A stretch of DNA of 64,000 nucleotides, from positions 62,001-126,000 of the forward strand of contig JAGRHC010000001.1 of assembly GCA_020445145.1 (NCBI GenBank), in the 5' to 3' direction. Numbering within the stretch: position 1 is the stretch's first letter; the number at the start of each line of letters is the position of its first letter. Positions 1 to 8,453 of the stretch are shown here, piece by piece. Both the position numbers and the translations under genes were made by a program. Source of the stretch: Alphaproteobacteria bacterium (lineage in GTDB: Bacteria; Pseudomonadota; Alphaproteobacteria; Micavibrionales; Micavibrionaceae). Below the pieces are notes generated by a model. It saw only the letters and a program-made list of their open reading frames with translations. It was not told where the DNA came from and did not search any database.

Positions 1-761
1 AGCTTTTGTCGCTGGTCGGGGTCGAGCAGTTTGTAGCTCCTCTCATACCACTCGCTTCCAGGATAGTTATAGCCAAGAACGGCAGCAACTTGCAGCGCCT
101 CTTGTCTCAGACCGAGCGTCATGTAAGCCTCGACAAGGCGGTGAAGTGCTTCGGGTGTGTGCGTCGTGGTCTGGAAGTTGATGACGACGTTGCGGAATCG
201 GTTGATGGCGGCGTTGATCTGGCCGCGGTTTAAGTAATAACGCCCGACTTCCATTTCCTTGCCTGCCAGGTGGTCCATAGTCAGGTCACGCTTGAGCTCG
301 GCGTCTCTTGCGTATTTGCTTTGCGGGAAGCGGTTAATCAGGGTATTCAGGGATTTGAGAGCCTCAATCGTCATTTCCTGATCGCGGCGGACGTCGGAAA
401 TCTGTTCGTAGTAGCACATTGCCTTAAGATAATAGGCGTAATCGACATCCGGCGCACCGGGGTGGAGTTCGATATAGCGGTCCAGCGCTGTGATGGCGTC
501 GTCATAGCGCTGGTCGAGATAGGAGGCGTAGGCACCCTGCAATTGCGCCTTCATGGAGTATTCGGAATATGGGTGCTGGCGCTCGACTTCTTCGAAATAT
601 CTGGTGGCTTCGGCGTAATTCTCATCGCTCATGGCGGTGGAGGCTTTTTTGTAAAGCTCGTCGGCCGGAGCGGTTTCCTCCGGTTTATTGTCTTTTCCGC
701 TCGCGCAGGCGGTCAGGGAAAGGATCAAACACAGTGACAGCAGGCTTTTCTTCAAAGACAT
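1..761 (-). CDS. bamD: BamD, outer-membrane assembly lipoprotein (3' end outside window)
   Basis: BamD is an outer-membrane lipoprotein of the BAM complex, which folds beta-barrel proteins. The predicted protein starts MSLKKSLLSLCLILSLTAC, a lipoprotein signal with lipobox LTAC and lipidated Cys19. TPR-like helical repeats follow, including a segment reading ENYAEATRYFEEVERQHPYS and a second reading YAYYLKAMCYYEQ, typical of the YfiO/BamD family. About 253 codons are visible and the frame stays open at base 1, so only a short C-terminus should be missing. It follows lpxC on the same strand with a 104-bp gap. Family assignment is firm; the true stop is not visible. Confidence 0.93.
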   Translation of the reverse strand, partial: MSLKKSLLSLCLILSLTACASGKDNKPEETAPADELYKKASTAMSDENYAEATRYFEEVERQHPYSEYSMKAQLQGAYASYLDQRYDDAITALDRYIELHPGAPDVDYAYYLKAMCYYEQISDVRRDQEMTIEALKSLNTLINRFPQSKYARDAELKRDLTMDHLAGKEMEVGRYYLNRGQINAAINRFRNVVINFQTTTHTPEALHRLVEAYMTLGLRQEALQVAAVLGYNYPGSEWYERSYKLLDPDQRQK

Positions 762-865
762 CAAACGGCCTCTTTTGGTCGGGTGGAATTTTCCCCTTAT
801 GCATAGCGTTCTTACGCGCAGATTGGAAGGGGGAGTTTGGTTTGATCCGAAAAGAAAAACCGTGT

Positions 866-1768
866 CTAGGCTGCGAAGGCAGGCTCGAGGCGGGTTTGGT
901 CCTGAGTGGCGCTGTTTTCGTCGATGAAGGTCCAGTTTTCTTTGGATGCGAAGAGAGCATGCAAAATAGCGTTGTTCATCGCGTGCCCGGCTTTGAAACC
1001 GTCGTAACGGCCAAGGATCGGGGCACCGGCGAGGTAAAGGTCGCCAATCGCATCCAGAAGCTTATGACGGATAAACTCATCTTCGAAACGCAGGCCTTCG
1101 GGGTTCATGACCCCGTCGTCGCCAAGGACGATGGCGTTGCTCATCGAACCGCCCAGCGCGAGACCTTGCGTGCGTAGATACTCAACTTCGTTCAGAAAGC
1201 CGAAAGTGCGTGCTTGCGCTATATCATGACGGAAATTGCCGTTGACGAGGCTGGTCTCGAAAGCTTGTGAGCCAATACCGCCACGGTTAAAATCAATTTG
1301 TCCGGCGAAGGTGAAGGTTTCGGACGGCGCCAGTGTAACGCGCTTGCCGTCTTGTTCGACGCTGACTTCTTTCAGGACTTTCAGGACACGGCGCGGTGCG
1401 GCTTGCGCGGTGATGCCGGCAGCCTCGATGGCTTCGATGAAGGGCATGGCGCTGCCGTCCATGATCGGGACTTCCGGGCCGTCTATTTTGATGATCAGGT
1501 TGTCGATGCCGCAGCCACGCAAGGCCGACATCAGGTGTTCGATGGTTCCAACATTCGCACCGTCAACATTACCGACGACTGTGCAAAGCTTGGTGTCGAC
1601 GACATGGTCCCAAAGCGCAGGGATAACATTATCCCCTTCTGTCAGGTCGGTGCGAACAAAGGAAATCCCGGAGAAAACAGGGGCTGGCTCCAGCGTCATC
1701 GTGATATGACGTCCGCTGTGCAGGCCTACGCCGCTCATTGTCAGGGCTTTTGAAACCGTGTTTTGCAT
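866..1768 (-). CDS. lpxC: LpxC, UDP-3-O-acyl-N-acetylglucosamine deacetylase
   Basis: LpxC is a cytosolic zinc enzyme that performs the committed step of lipid A synthesis. The 300-aa length matches the family. The zinc/catalytic residues are visible: Glu77-His78 in TIEHLMSAL, and His235 and Asp239 in RHKLLDAIGD. I chose the ATG at 1768 (MQNTVSKALTM) because GGAAGG lies about 11 bases upstream and homologues begin there; the frame stays open to 1816 but that leader is not family-like. It follows ftsZ in the same direction, the usual dcw-lpxC order, and has a plausible promoter of its own upstream. Confidence 0.97.
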   Translation of the reverse strand: MQNTVSKALTMSGVGLHSGRHITMTLEPAPVFSGISFVRTDLTEGDNVIPALWDHVVDTKLCTVVGNVDGANVGTIEHLMSALRGCGIDNLIIKIDGPEVPIMDGSAMPFIEAIEAAGITAQAAPRRVLKVLKEVSVEQDGKRVTLAPSETFTFAGQIDFNRGGIGSQAFETSLVNGNFRHDIAQARTFGFLNEVEYLRTQGLALGGSMSNAIVLGDDGVMNPEGLRFEDEFIRHKLLDAIGDLYLAGAPILGRYDGFKAGHAMNNAILHALFASKENWTFIDENSATQDQTRLEPAFAA

Positions 1769-1838
1769 GGCTCGATTGCCTTCCTTTTCCGTATGATTAT
1801 TCAAGCGGGTGGACATATTCGGCTTTTACCGCAGGATG

Positions 1839-1867
1839 ACTATATAAAATATGTGGCGCTGCATCAA
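1839..1867 (-). promoter_or_regulatory. Putative sigma70-type promoter for lpxC
   Basis: On the minus strand TTGATG (1862-1867) and TATAGT (1839-1844) are separated by 17 bp, placing a transcription start roughly 65 bases before the chosen lpxC ATG. Found by eye from hexamer match and spacing only. Confidence 0.45.
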
Positions 1868-1935
1868 ATCACGCTTTGTTGCGTTTTGTTACAAAACCTC
1901 CACCGTTTTACCCAGCGGGCGTTGCAACATCACTC

Positions 1936-1952
1936 GCGTACGTCATGTACGC
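1936..1952. repeat. Short inverted repeat in the ftsZ-lpxC gap
   Basis: GCGTAC and GTACGC form a perfect 6-bp inverted repeat around a 5-base loop (GTCAT). It sits in an otherwise gene-free stretch of about 250 bases between the ftsZ terminator and the lpxC promoter. No second copy was noticed in the window. It may be part of a dispersed intergenic repeat or simply chance. Confidence 0.3.
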
Positions 1953-2021
1953 TTCGCTCTGCTGCGCCTGCGCAGGTTAAAACGTTGTTCGTTTTGCTCT
2001 CACATCAATCCTAGATAAGAA

Positions 2022-2048
2022 AAAGAGCCCTGCGGAACAGGACTCTTT
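2022..2048 (-). terminator. Rho-independent terminator after ftsZ
   Basis: Two 11-base arms, AAAGAGCCCTG and CAGGACTCTTT, pair with one mismatch around a 5-base loop. On the minus strand the hairpin is followed by a T-rich run. It lies just after the ftsZ stop codon, so it should separate ftsZ from lpxC. Confidence 0.75.
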
Positions 2049-2070
2049 CTTCTGGCAGAGGAGGTAAACT

Positions 2071-3903
2071 CTAGTTTGCCTGACGGCGGAGGAAGGCCGG
2101 GATATCCAGTTCTTCATCCATTGCCGAGGCTGGCTTGCCTGCTGGCGCACTGATGTTCAGCGTACCTTGCGCAGGTGCCGGTGGGGCGATGCGCGGTGCA
2201 CGAGCCAGATTATCTGAGCGCATTGATACGCTTTCTGTTGGTGCAACTTCATCGCTTCCATCATCACGCAAGCTTTCGAGCGTGTGCTGGACGGTCCCGG
2301 TGATCCGCTCGAAGAGGGACTGTGACCGCTTTTGCACGCGTGCGCTTGGCGCTGGAGGATTTAGCTTCAAGCCCGGCGCTGCACCTGCCGCTTCTTCGCT
2401 GACTTGATGCGCAGCGACATGGGCCCCGTGGAAGCTGGATATGTGTGATCCGATTCCGTTTTCGGGAATGAACACATCTGCCTCCATCGGGCGGGGTGGA
2501 ATGAATGCATTATTGTATGTTGTTCCACGCAGTGCCGTGTTGTGCGGGATTGGCGCGCTTCCCTGACCTGCATTCCCCACTCCGGCAAAACTGCCTTGCT
2601 CGAACATGTCGATTGATTCTTCGGGCATGTTCCGTGTCGGCTGCGGCGCAGACATAGAAGAGAGTGGCGAAGCTTCTTTGTTCTGCATTCCTGATGTTAT
2701 AGGCGATGGCGCCTTAATCGAGCGCACGGCTTCACGGCCCGAGATCGCCGCAGATGGCGACATTGCCGGTGCTTTTGCCGCTTCACGCGCACGATCTTGT
2801 TCTACTGGAGCAGCTTCCTGAACAGTTACATCGGCAGATTGCTCTGCCTCAACGGGAGCCGGACGGATTGTTCTAATCCCGCCGCCGCCACCGCCGCCGC
2901 TTGAACCGCCGCCAAAGACTTTGTTTTTCTTGGCTTCGCGCTCAATGCCGGTAGCAACGATGGATACGCGCATGATGCCTTCCATACTATCATCAAAGGT
3001 TGCGCCGAAGATGATGTTTGCGTTTGGATCAACTTCATCGCGGATACGGTTGCAGGCTTCATCCGCTTCGAACAGGGTCATGTCGTAACCGCCGGTGACG
3101 TTAATGATTACGCCTTGTGCGCCTTTCATCGATACGTCATCCAGAAGCGGGTTGTTGATTGCAGATTCTGCCGCTTCGATCGCCCGTTTTTCCCCAGACG
3201 CTTCACCGGTCCCCATCATCGCCTTGCCCATTTGAAGCATGGCGGTGCGGATGTCTGCGAAATCGAGGTTTACGAGGCCCGGACGAACCATCAGATCGGT
3301 CACGCCGCGCACGCCAGATTGCAGGACTGAGTCAGCCATTTTGAAGGCTTCTGCGAATGTGGTTTTTTCGTTGGCGATGCGGAAAAGATTCTGGTTTGGA
3401 ATGACGATCAGTGTGTCGACATATTGCTGAAGCTCCTGAATCCCCTTCTCGGCTTGCTCCATACGGTGCGCGCCTTCGAAGTGGAACGGCTTGGTCACGA
3501 CACCGACGGTCAGAATCCCCTGCTCGCGGCACGCTTTGGCAATGACGGGCGCCGCACCGGTTCCGGTACCACCGCCCATCCCGGCTGTGATGAAGGCCAT
3601 ATTTGCACCTTCGACGTGACGCAGGACTTCTTCGAGACTTTCCTCAGCTGCTGCCTGACCGACTTGCGGGACGGAACCTGCGCCGAGACCACCCGTGACA
3701 TGCTCGCCCAGTTGAATCTTGTTCTCGGACAAGGAGTTGTTCAAAGCCTGCGCGTCTGTATTGCAGACGACAAACTCGCACCCTTCCAGATTAGAGGAAA
3801 TCATGTTGTTCACGGCATTTCCGCCAGCGCCCCCGATTCCGAGAACAGCGATTTTAGGCGTCAAAGACGTGCCTGATTCAGGCTGCATTTTGATGTTTAT
3901 CAT
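2071..3903 (-). CDS. ftsZ: FtsZ, cell-division tubulin homologue
   Basis: FtsZ is a GTPase that polymerises into the Z ring. Residues 16-325 carry the tubulin-like core: the GTP-binding motif GGGTGTG at 110-116 and the T7 synergy loop NLDFAD at 212-217. The protein ends with the conserved C-terminal peptide [14 protein letters not shown], which binds FtsA and other partners. At 610 aa it is far longer than the roughly 380 aa of E. coli because of a linker of about 260 residues rich in Ala, Pro and Ser, with a poly-Gly stretch just after the core. Long linkers are known in alphaproteobacteria. AGGGG lies about 10 bases before the ATG. Confidence 0.98.
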   Translation of the reverse strand: MINIKMQPESGTSLTPKIAVLGIGGAGGNAVNNMISSNLEGCEFVVCNTDAQALNNSLSENKIQLGEHVTGGLGAGSVPQVGQAAAEESLEEVLRHVEGANMAFITAGMGGGTGTGAAPVIAKACREQGILTVGVVTKPFHFEGAHRMEQAEKGIQELQQYVDTLIVIPNQNLFRIANEKTTFAEAFKMADSVLQSGVRGVTDLMVRPGLVNLDFADIRTAMLQMGKAMMGTGEASGEKRAIEAAESAINNPLLDDVSMKGAQGVIINVTGGYDMTLFEADEACNRIRDEVDPNANIIFGATFDDSMEGIMRVSIVATGIEREAKKNKVFGGGSSGGGGGGGIRTIRPAPVEAEQSADVTVQEAAPVEQDRAREAAKAPAMSPSAAISGREAVRSIKAPSPITSGMQNKEASPLSSMSAPQPTRNMPEESIDMFEQGSFAGVGNAGQGSAPIPHNTALRGTTYNNAFIPPRPMEADVFIPENGIGSHISSFHGAHVAAHQVSEEAAGAAPGLKLNPPAPSARVQKRSQSLFERITGTVQHTLESLRDDGSDEVAPTESVSMRSDNLARAPRIAPPAPAQGTLNISAPAGKPASAMDEELDIPAFLRRQAN

Positions 3904-4139
3904 GTGAGTGAACCCCTAGAAGTATTGGATGTCCGATATGGAATTTACATTTTTATATTCTAGGAGGAGTGCGGCTGTATGGGAAGGGTCTGTTGCAAGC
4001 TATCCACTGGTTTTGCACAATTTAAGAGGGGTAAAATGGGTAACTCCCCTTCACTCTACACTTATGCTGCTACCCTTAACCCTAACATATAGTTATATTT
4101 TATTAGACTGGGAAGAAAGACTAAACTTCCACACCCGTC

Positions 4140-4163
4140 TTACCCACAGACAAATGTGGATAA
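4140..4163. promoter_or_regulatory. Inverted pair of DnaA-box-like sites upstream of ftsZ
   Basis: TTACCCACA (4140-4148) on the plus strand is one base off the TTATNCACA consensus. TGTGGATAA (4155-4163) is the complement of the perfect box TTATCCACA. The two face each other across 6 bases, directly after the ftsA stop and about 240 bases before ftsZ. DnaA acting at the ftsZ promoter is known in Caulobacter; here it is inferred from sequence alone. Confidence 0.5.
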
Positions 4164-4174
4164 GTTTTTGCTTC

Positions 4175-5449
4175 TCACCAATTTTCGCGAAGCCAGAGTT
4201 TTGCGCGCTCGATCACTGATTCGGGGCGGACTTGCGCCATGATTTCGGCGGGCATTTCGTCCGAGTGTTCGGCGGCGTAGCTTAGGAGGCCGGCCGCTGT
4301 AGTGAAGGCCGGGCCACTGACGGCGTCGGGAAGGCCGAGCGTGCGGATGGGTTTGCCGAGGCGCACCTGTTTGTCGAGGACGTGCTGACCGAGCTCGCGG
4401 ATGCCGGGGAGTTGGCTGGCGCCGCCTGTGAAGACGACCCGGCGGCCTGCGATTTTACCGACTCCGCTGTCGTTCATTTTACCGCGCACGAGTTCAAGGA
4501 TTTCTTCCATGCGGGGCTGGATAATTCCGATCAGGAAGGCGCGCGGGACGTGGTTGGGTTTGCTGCGTTCGTCTTCACCAAGACGGGGAACATCGATCAG
4601 TTCCGAATCGTCGGTCTGGGTGGCCATGGCGCTGCCGTAGAGGATTTTCAGGCGCTCGGCGTCGACGATCGAGGTGGTGAGTCCCTGCGCGATGTCCTTG
4701 GTAACATTGATTCCGCCGAGTGAGACTGCATCACAATAGATCATGCGACCTGAATGGAAGACGGCGAATGATGTTACGCCGCCGCCGATATCGATTACGG
4801 TGCAACCGAGATCCATTTCATCTTCGACCAGCGCCGCCAAACCGGAGGCGTAGGACGAGACGCACAGGGCGGAGATGTCCAGATGCGAGCGCTCGACGCA
4901 GGCAGCCATGTTGCGTAAGGACGGCGCATCACCAGCGACGAGATGGACGTCAACCTGCATATTTTCGGCGAACATGCCACGCGGCTCGGTGATTCCGTCC
5001 TGTCCGTCGATGCGGAAGAATGTCGGGATTGTGTGCAGGAGTTCGAAGTCCTGACTGCTCTCGCGTTCCTGTGCGCGGGCGAGTGCACGGCGGACATCGT
5101 TATCTGTGATTTCGTGGCCGTTGATCTGGACATCGACGCTGTGGCCGTGGGATGAGGCCTGCAGACCGGAGACGTTGGCGATGACCTCGCGCAAGGGGTA
5201 GCCTTTCATAACCTGCGCGGCCATGTTTTCGGCACTGTGTACGGCGTGGCGGATGGCGGCTTCTGCTTCATCGAGGTCGATGACGGCACCGTTTTTTACG
5301 CCTTGCGAGGGGCGGTGACCAACACCGATGACTTCAAATGCGCCCTCGTCGTCGATGATGCGGCCGATAAAACAGGCGATCTTACTGCTCCCGACATCAA
5401 GAGCGGCGAGAAGCGATCCTTTTGGTTTTATGTTCGACGACCCAGTCAC
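4175..5449 (-). CDS. ftsA: FtsA, actin-like Z-ring membrane tether
   Basis: FtsA is an actin-fold ATPase that anchors FtsZ to the membrane and recruits later division proteins. The phosphate-1 motif LDVGSSKIACFIG is near the N-terminus, phosphate-2 IDIGGGVTSFAVF near the middle, and the protein ends in an amphipathic tail (VIERAKLWLRENW) fitting the membrane-targeting helix. The 424-aa length is normal. It follows ftsQ by 33 bases and is separated from ftsZ by a 271-bp gap, suggesting ftsZ has an additional promoter. Confidence 0.97.
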   Translation of the reverse strand: MTGSSNIKPKGSLLAALDVGSSKIACFIGRIIDDEGAFEVIGVGHRPSQGVKNGAVIDLDEAEAAIRHAVHSAENMAAQVMKGYPLREVIANVSGLQASSHGHSVDVQINGHEITDNDVRRALARAQERESSQDFELLHTIPTFFRIDGQDGITEPRGMFAENMQVDVHLVAGDAPSLRNMAACVERSHLDISALCVSSYASGLAALVEDEMDLGCTVIDIGGGVTSFAVFHSGRMIYCDAVSLGGINVTKDIAQGLTTSIVDAERLKILYGSAMATQTDDSELIDVPRLGEDERSKPNHVPRAFLIGIIQPRMEEILELVRGKMNDSGVGKIAGRRVVFTGGASQLPGIRELGQHVLDKQVRLGKPIRTLGLPDAVSGPAFTTAAGLLSYAAEHSDEMPAEIMAQVRPESVIERAKLWLRENW

Positions 5450-5482
5450 GTTTTTCTATTCCTTCCCCTGATGTTCCCTGCC

Positions 5483-6328
5483 CTATAACGGAAGACCTGC
5501 GTCTGCCTGCAAGTCCATGGCTTTTCCTAATGCTGTTTGCACGACTATACGCCGGGAATCGCGTAGATCAATCATTTTCAGATTTTTATCCAAAAGCCCC
5601 TCGCTTTGCTGGCGGGCGGCAAGCGTGCGTAGTGCCAGACCTATATCTTTTTCCGGTAGCTTCACAATGGCTCCGCTTGTCAGCTTTAAATCCCAGCGGC
5701 GGTTTTCAATGCGCATGGCGCTGTCTGTGCGGGTTCTTAAGTCCGGCTCTGCCTCCAGAAGTACAATCAGATCCTTGGCCGATTGCGGCGCACCTTCGCC
5801 GGAGACCATCAGGAAGTCCTCAAATTTTTTTAGATTTTTGTCTGTCAGCGCCTCCCCTTCATCATCGATTAAAACCAGCGATTTATCAGATTTGCGCCAG
5901 AGCGCGAGCGGTGTACGTTCACTCAGGCCAATATAGATGGTACCGGGGAGACGGCGCTCTACCCTTGCGCTTTTGATCCATGAGAGACGTTCAATCAATT
6001 CCTTGGCCTGTTGGGGGTCCAGAGAAAAGATAGGGTCTCCTTCGCGCACATTCAGCAAGGCCAGAAGCGTTTCCTTGTCCGCATTCACGCGGCCTTCAAC
6101 CAGAATTCGCTCGATTTTAAAGCCTGCCTTTGCGGTTGTGTCGAGTGTTTCCCCAATGGCCCAGTCGTGCAGTTTTGTGTTGGCGCCGCTGAGGAAAAAC
6201 CAGGCTGCGCCCCAGAGAACCGCAACGACAATTCCGAGCGCCAGACCGCCTTGTTTGAGGCGTAAGAGAAGCTTTTCCTTCTTTCCGGATTTCCTGCGTT
6301 TGACGATGGAGGATTTTAAGGTTGGCAT
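5483..6328 (-). CDS. ftsQ: FtsQ, division protein with POTRA domain
   Basis: FtsQ is a bitopic membrane protein linking early and late divisome components. The 281-aa product has a basic cytoplasmic tail (KRRKSGKKEK), one membrane helix at about residues 27-46, and a POTRA-like region beginning FKIERILVEGRVNADKETLL, then a beta domain. I chose ATG 6328 (MPTLKSS) because it lies 18 bases after the ddl stop and gives a normal tail; the open frame extends upstream into ddl without family-like sequence. Translation with ddl is probably coupled. Confidence 0.94.
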   Translation of the reverse strand: MPTLKSSIVKRRKSGKKEKLLLRLKQGGLALGIVVAVLWGAAWFFLSGANTKLHDWAIGETLDTTAKAGFKIERILVEGRVNADKETLLALLNVREGDPIFSLDPQQAKELIERLSWIKSARVERRLPGTIYIGLSERTPLALWRKSDKSLVLIDDEGEALTDKNLKKFEDFLMVSGEGAPQSAKDLIVLLEAEPDLRTRTDSAMRIENRRWDLKLTSGAIVKLPEKDIGLALRTLAARQQSEGLLDKNLKMIDLRDSRRIVVQTALGKAMDLQADAGLPL

Positions 6329-6345
6329 ACGCTTTGTTTCCCGCC

Positions 6346-7581
6346 CTACCCTTTGCGTTTCAGGAGACGTGCGCCTTCCGGTACCGGATCGCGCGGCAGA
6401 GTCATGGCGGCGTTTTCCTTGATCGCTTCGTCGATCAGGGCGCTTAACAGTTCCGTGAAGAGGAGCGGCTCTTTGGCGGCCTCCCAGAGGAAATAGCCGA
6501 AGGAGCCGGGGCATGGATTGACTTCGTTCAGCCAGACTTCGCCGGTTTTTTTGTTTCCGATGAAATCGATGCGGGGTGCGCCCGATCCGTCTAGCGCCGC
6601 GAACAAGCGGCCTGCCCATTCGCGGATGTTGCCTTCGGTTTCTGCTGAAAGTTCGGGGTTAATTTCGCGGGTTAAGGACAGCATGCCTTCGCTGCTTCCG
6701 GCGCTTGCGGATTTGGTACCGCCCTTTGTTCCGCCTTTGGTGCCTCCACCGGCAAGATATTTTTCCTTGAAGTCGAGGAGTTCCTGAGAGGTTTTGGGGC
6801 GCTCGATGGCGGATGTCGTGATCTTGCCTGTGACCTTGGAGACCGCGACGTTATATTCAACGAGGTTTTGGACGAACGGCTCGGCGATGGCCGCGGTGTC
6901 GTATTCGAAGATCGCCGGGAGGCATGCTCTGGCTTCGGCGGCATTTTTGACTTTGGCGACCCCGATCGAGCTTCCGAGATGCGAGGGTTTGAGGATGCAG
7001 GGATAACCGAGCGGTTTCAGGTGGGCGTCGATTTCCTCTTCCGCGATCAGGTATCCGCTGTCCGGGCGGCGCAGGACGGCATAGGGCAGATAGGGAATAT
7101 CCAGCGCTTTTAAGGCCAGCTTGGTGGTTGCCTTGTCCATGAGGAGGCTTGAGGCTTTGGTTCGCATTCCGGTGTAGGGGGTGTTGGCCAGTTCGAACGC
7201 GCCCTGAATTTGTCCATCTTCTCCGAACAGGCCGTGGAAGGCCGGAATGGCGACGTCAAATTCGATCGGTTTGGGCGCGCCGAAAAGACCGCCTTTGAGG
7301 GGGATTAATGCGCCTCCGCGTCCAGCGCGCACGTCGAGCGTTACTTCGGTCAGGCTTTTCCGGGCTTCGCTATCGGGGATAAAATTGTTGCGGGCGTTTA
7401 GATTATCGCCGACGAGCCATTCTCCACCAGGGGCGATATAGACGACAAACGGGTCGAAACGCGCGCGGTCTATGGCTTGAAACACCTGAAGGCCGCTGAC
7501 GACGCTGACGTCGTGTTCGGGGGAGCGACCGCCAATAAAAACGGCAATCTTTTTCTTTCTGGAAGTTTTGGTTTGAGACAT
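6346..7581 (-). CDS. ddl: D-alanine--D-alanine ligase, atypical subfamily
   Basis: ATP-grasp ligase that makes the D-Ala-D-Ala dipeptide for MurF. The N-terminal motif IGGRSPEHDVSVVSG, the ATP-site segment CILKPSHLGSSIGVAKV and the C-terminal ligand segment LNEVNPCPGSFGYFLWEAA identify the family. Two things are unusual: at 411 aa it is long, with a low-complexity insert of repeated GGTK units at about 278-290 after KEKYLAGGG, and the NP-C-PGSFGYFLWE ending differs from the usual NTxPG ending. It is divergent from the hydrolase/MurF-like pair across 83 bp. Dipeptide specificity cannot be read from sequence by eye. Confidence 0.9.
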   Translation of the reverse strand: MSQTKTSRKKKIAVFIGGRSPEHDVSVVSGLQVFQAIDRARFDPFVVYIAPGGEWLVGDNLNARNNFIPDSEARKSLTEVTLDVRAGRGGALIPLKGGLFGAPKPIEFDVAIPAFHGLFGEDGQIQGAFELANTPYTGMRTKASSLLMDKATTKLALKALDIPYLPYAVLRRPDSGYLIAEEEIDAHLKPLGYPCILKPSHLGSSIGVAKVKNAAEARACLPAIFEYDTAAIAEPFVQNLVEYNVAVSKVTGKITTSAIERPKTSQELLDFKEKYLAGGGTKGGTKGGTKSASAGSSEGMLSLTREINPELSAETEGNIREWAGRLFAALDGSGAPRIDFIGNKKTGEVWLNEVNPCPGSFGYFLWEAAKEPLLFTELLSALIDEAIKENAAMTLPRDPVPEGARLLKRKG

Positions 7582-7664
7582 TGGTCCGCCATCGTGTAAA
7601 AAGAGACTCTTTTGAAGTGGTTCATTTAAGCATGAAACGCTTCACCTTGAAAAGGGGCTGAGAC

Positions 7665-8444
7665 ATGCAAGTTTTTCATTCGAAGGGGGCGGACTTCGCT
7701 TATACCGAAATGGGCGCAGGAGACGCGGCGCCTGTTGTTGTCTGGGCTCATGGCTGGGGGCAATCTCACGCTGCATTTTTGCCGCTGGCTGATTCTCTGG
7801 CCGGGCGCGCACGGCATATTTTGTTTGATTTCCCCGGATTCGGTGAAGCCCCTCCTCCGCCGGAAGGCTGGGGGACGGAAGATTATGCGGATGCGGTTGC
7901 GGCGTGGCTTGAAGAAAAGAACTTTCCGCCCGTCATCTGGACAGGGCATTCTTTCGGATGCCGGGTTGGCCTGCAGCTTGCCGCGCGGCATCCCGCGCGC
8001 GTGGCGGCATTGTGCCTTGTGGCGGGGGCTGGTTTGAAGCGCAAACGGCCCTTACACAAAGCACTTTATTTTTATGTGCGGATTCGCCTGTTTAAATTGC
8101 TGCGTCGGTTTGTGCCGAGCGGCGCATTTAAAGACAAGCTGATGGCGTGTTTTGGAAGCGCGGATTATAAAACGGCGGGGCCGATGCGGCGCATTTTTGT
8201 CCGGGTGGTGAATGAGGATTTGAGTGACGTTGCCAAAACAGTGTCCTGCCCGGTGAAACTGGTTTACGGGGCGCAGGACACCGAAACACCGCCGGAATTC
8301 GGGAAGCGTTTTTCTCAGTTAATTCCGGGGAGTGAATTATTTCTGCTGGACGGGCTGGATCATTACAGTATTCTGAGCACAGGACGACATCAGGTCGTTA
8401 AAATTATCAATGACTTGCTAAAAGAAACGATAAACAAAAAGTAA
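7665..8444 (+). CDS. Alpha/beta hydrolase paired with a MurF-like ligase
   Basis: A 259-aa alpha/beta-hydrolase fold protein. The oxyanion segment is HGWGQSH near residue 30, the nucleophile elbow is GHSFG with Ser96, and likely acid and base are Asp205 (GAQDTETPP) and His233 (GLDHYS). No signal peptide is seen, but a basic, aromatic stretch around 128-150 could associate with membrane. AAGGGG lies 8-13 bases before the ATG. The MurF-like gene starts 9 bases after its stop, so they form a two-gene operon opposed to the surrounding dcw genes. Its substrate is unknown; a role in wall-precursor or lipid-linked chemistry is inferred from neighbours only. Confidence 0.85.
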   Translation: MQVFHSKGADFAYTEMGAGDAAPVVVWAHGWGQSHAAFLPLADSLAGRARHILFDFPGFGEAPPPPEGWGTEDYADAVAAWLEEKNFPPVIWTGHSFGCRVGLQLAARHPARVAALCLVAGAGLKRKRPLHKALYFYVRIRLFKLLRRFVPSGAFKDKLMACFGSADYKTAGPMRRIFVRVVNEDLSDVAKTVSCPVKLVYGAQDTETPPEFGKRFSQLIPGSELFLLDGLDHYSILSTGRHQVVKIINDLLKETINKK

Positions 8445-8453
8445 GGCAATATC

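Noticed and set aside
1763..2014. A short plus-strand frame in the ftsZ-lpxC gap
   Set aside because: It overlaps the lpxC start and promoter antisense, lacks a good ribosome site and has no coherent protein features.
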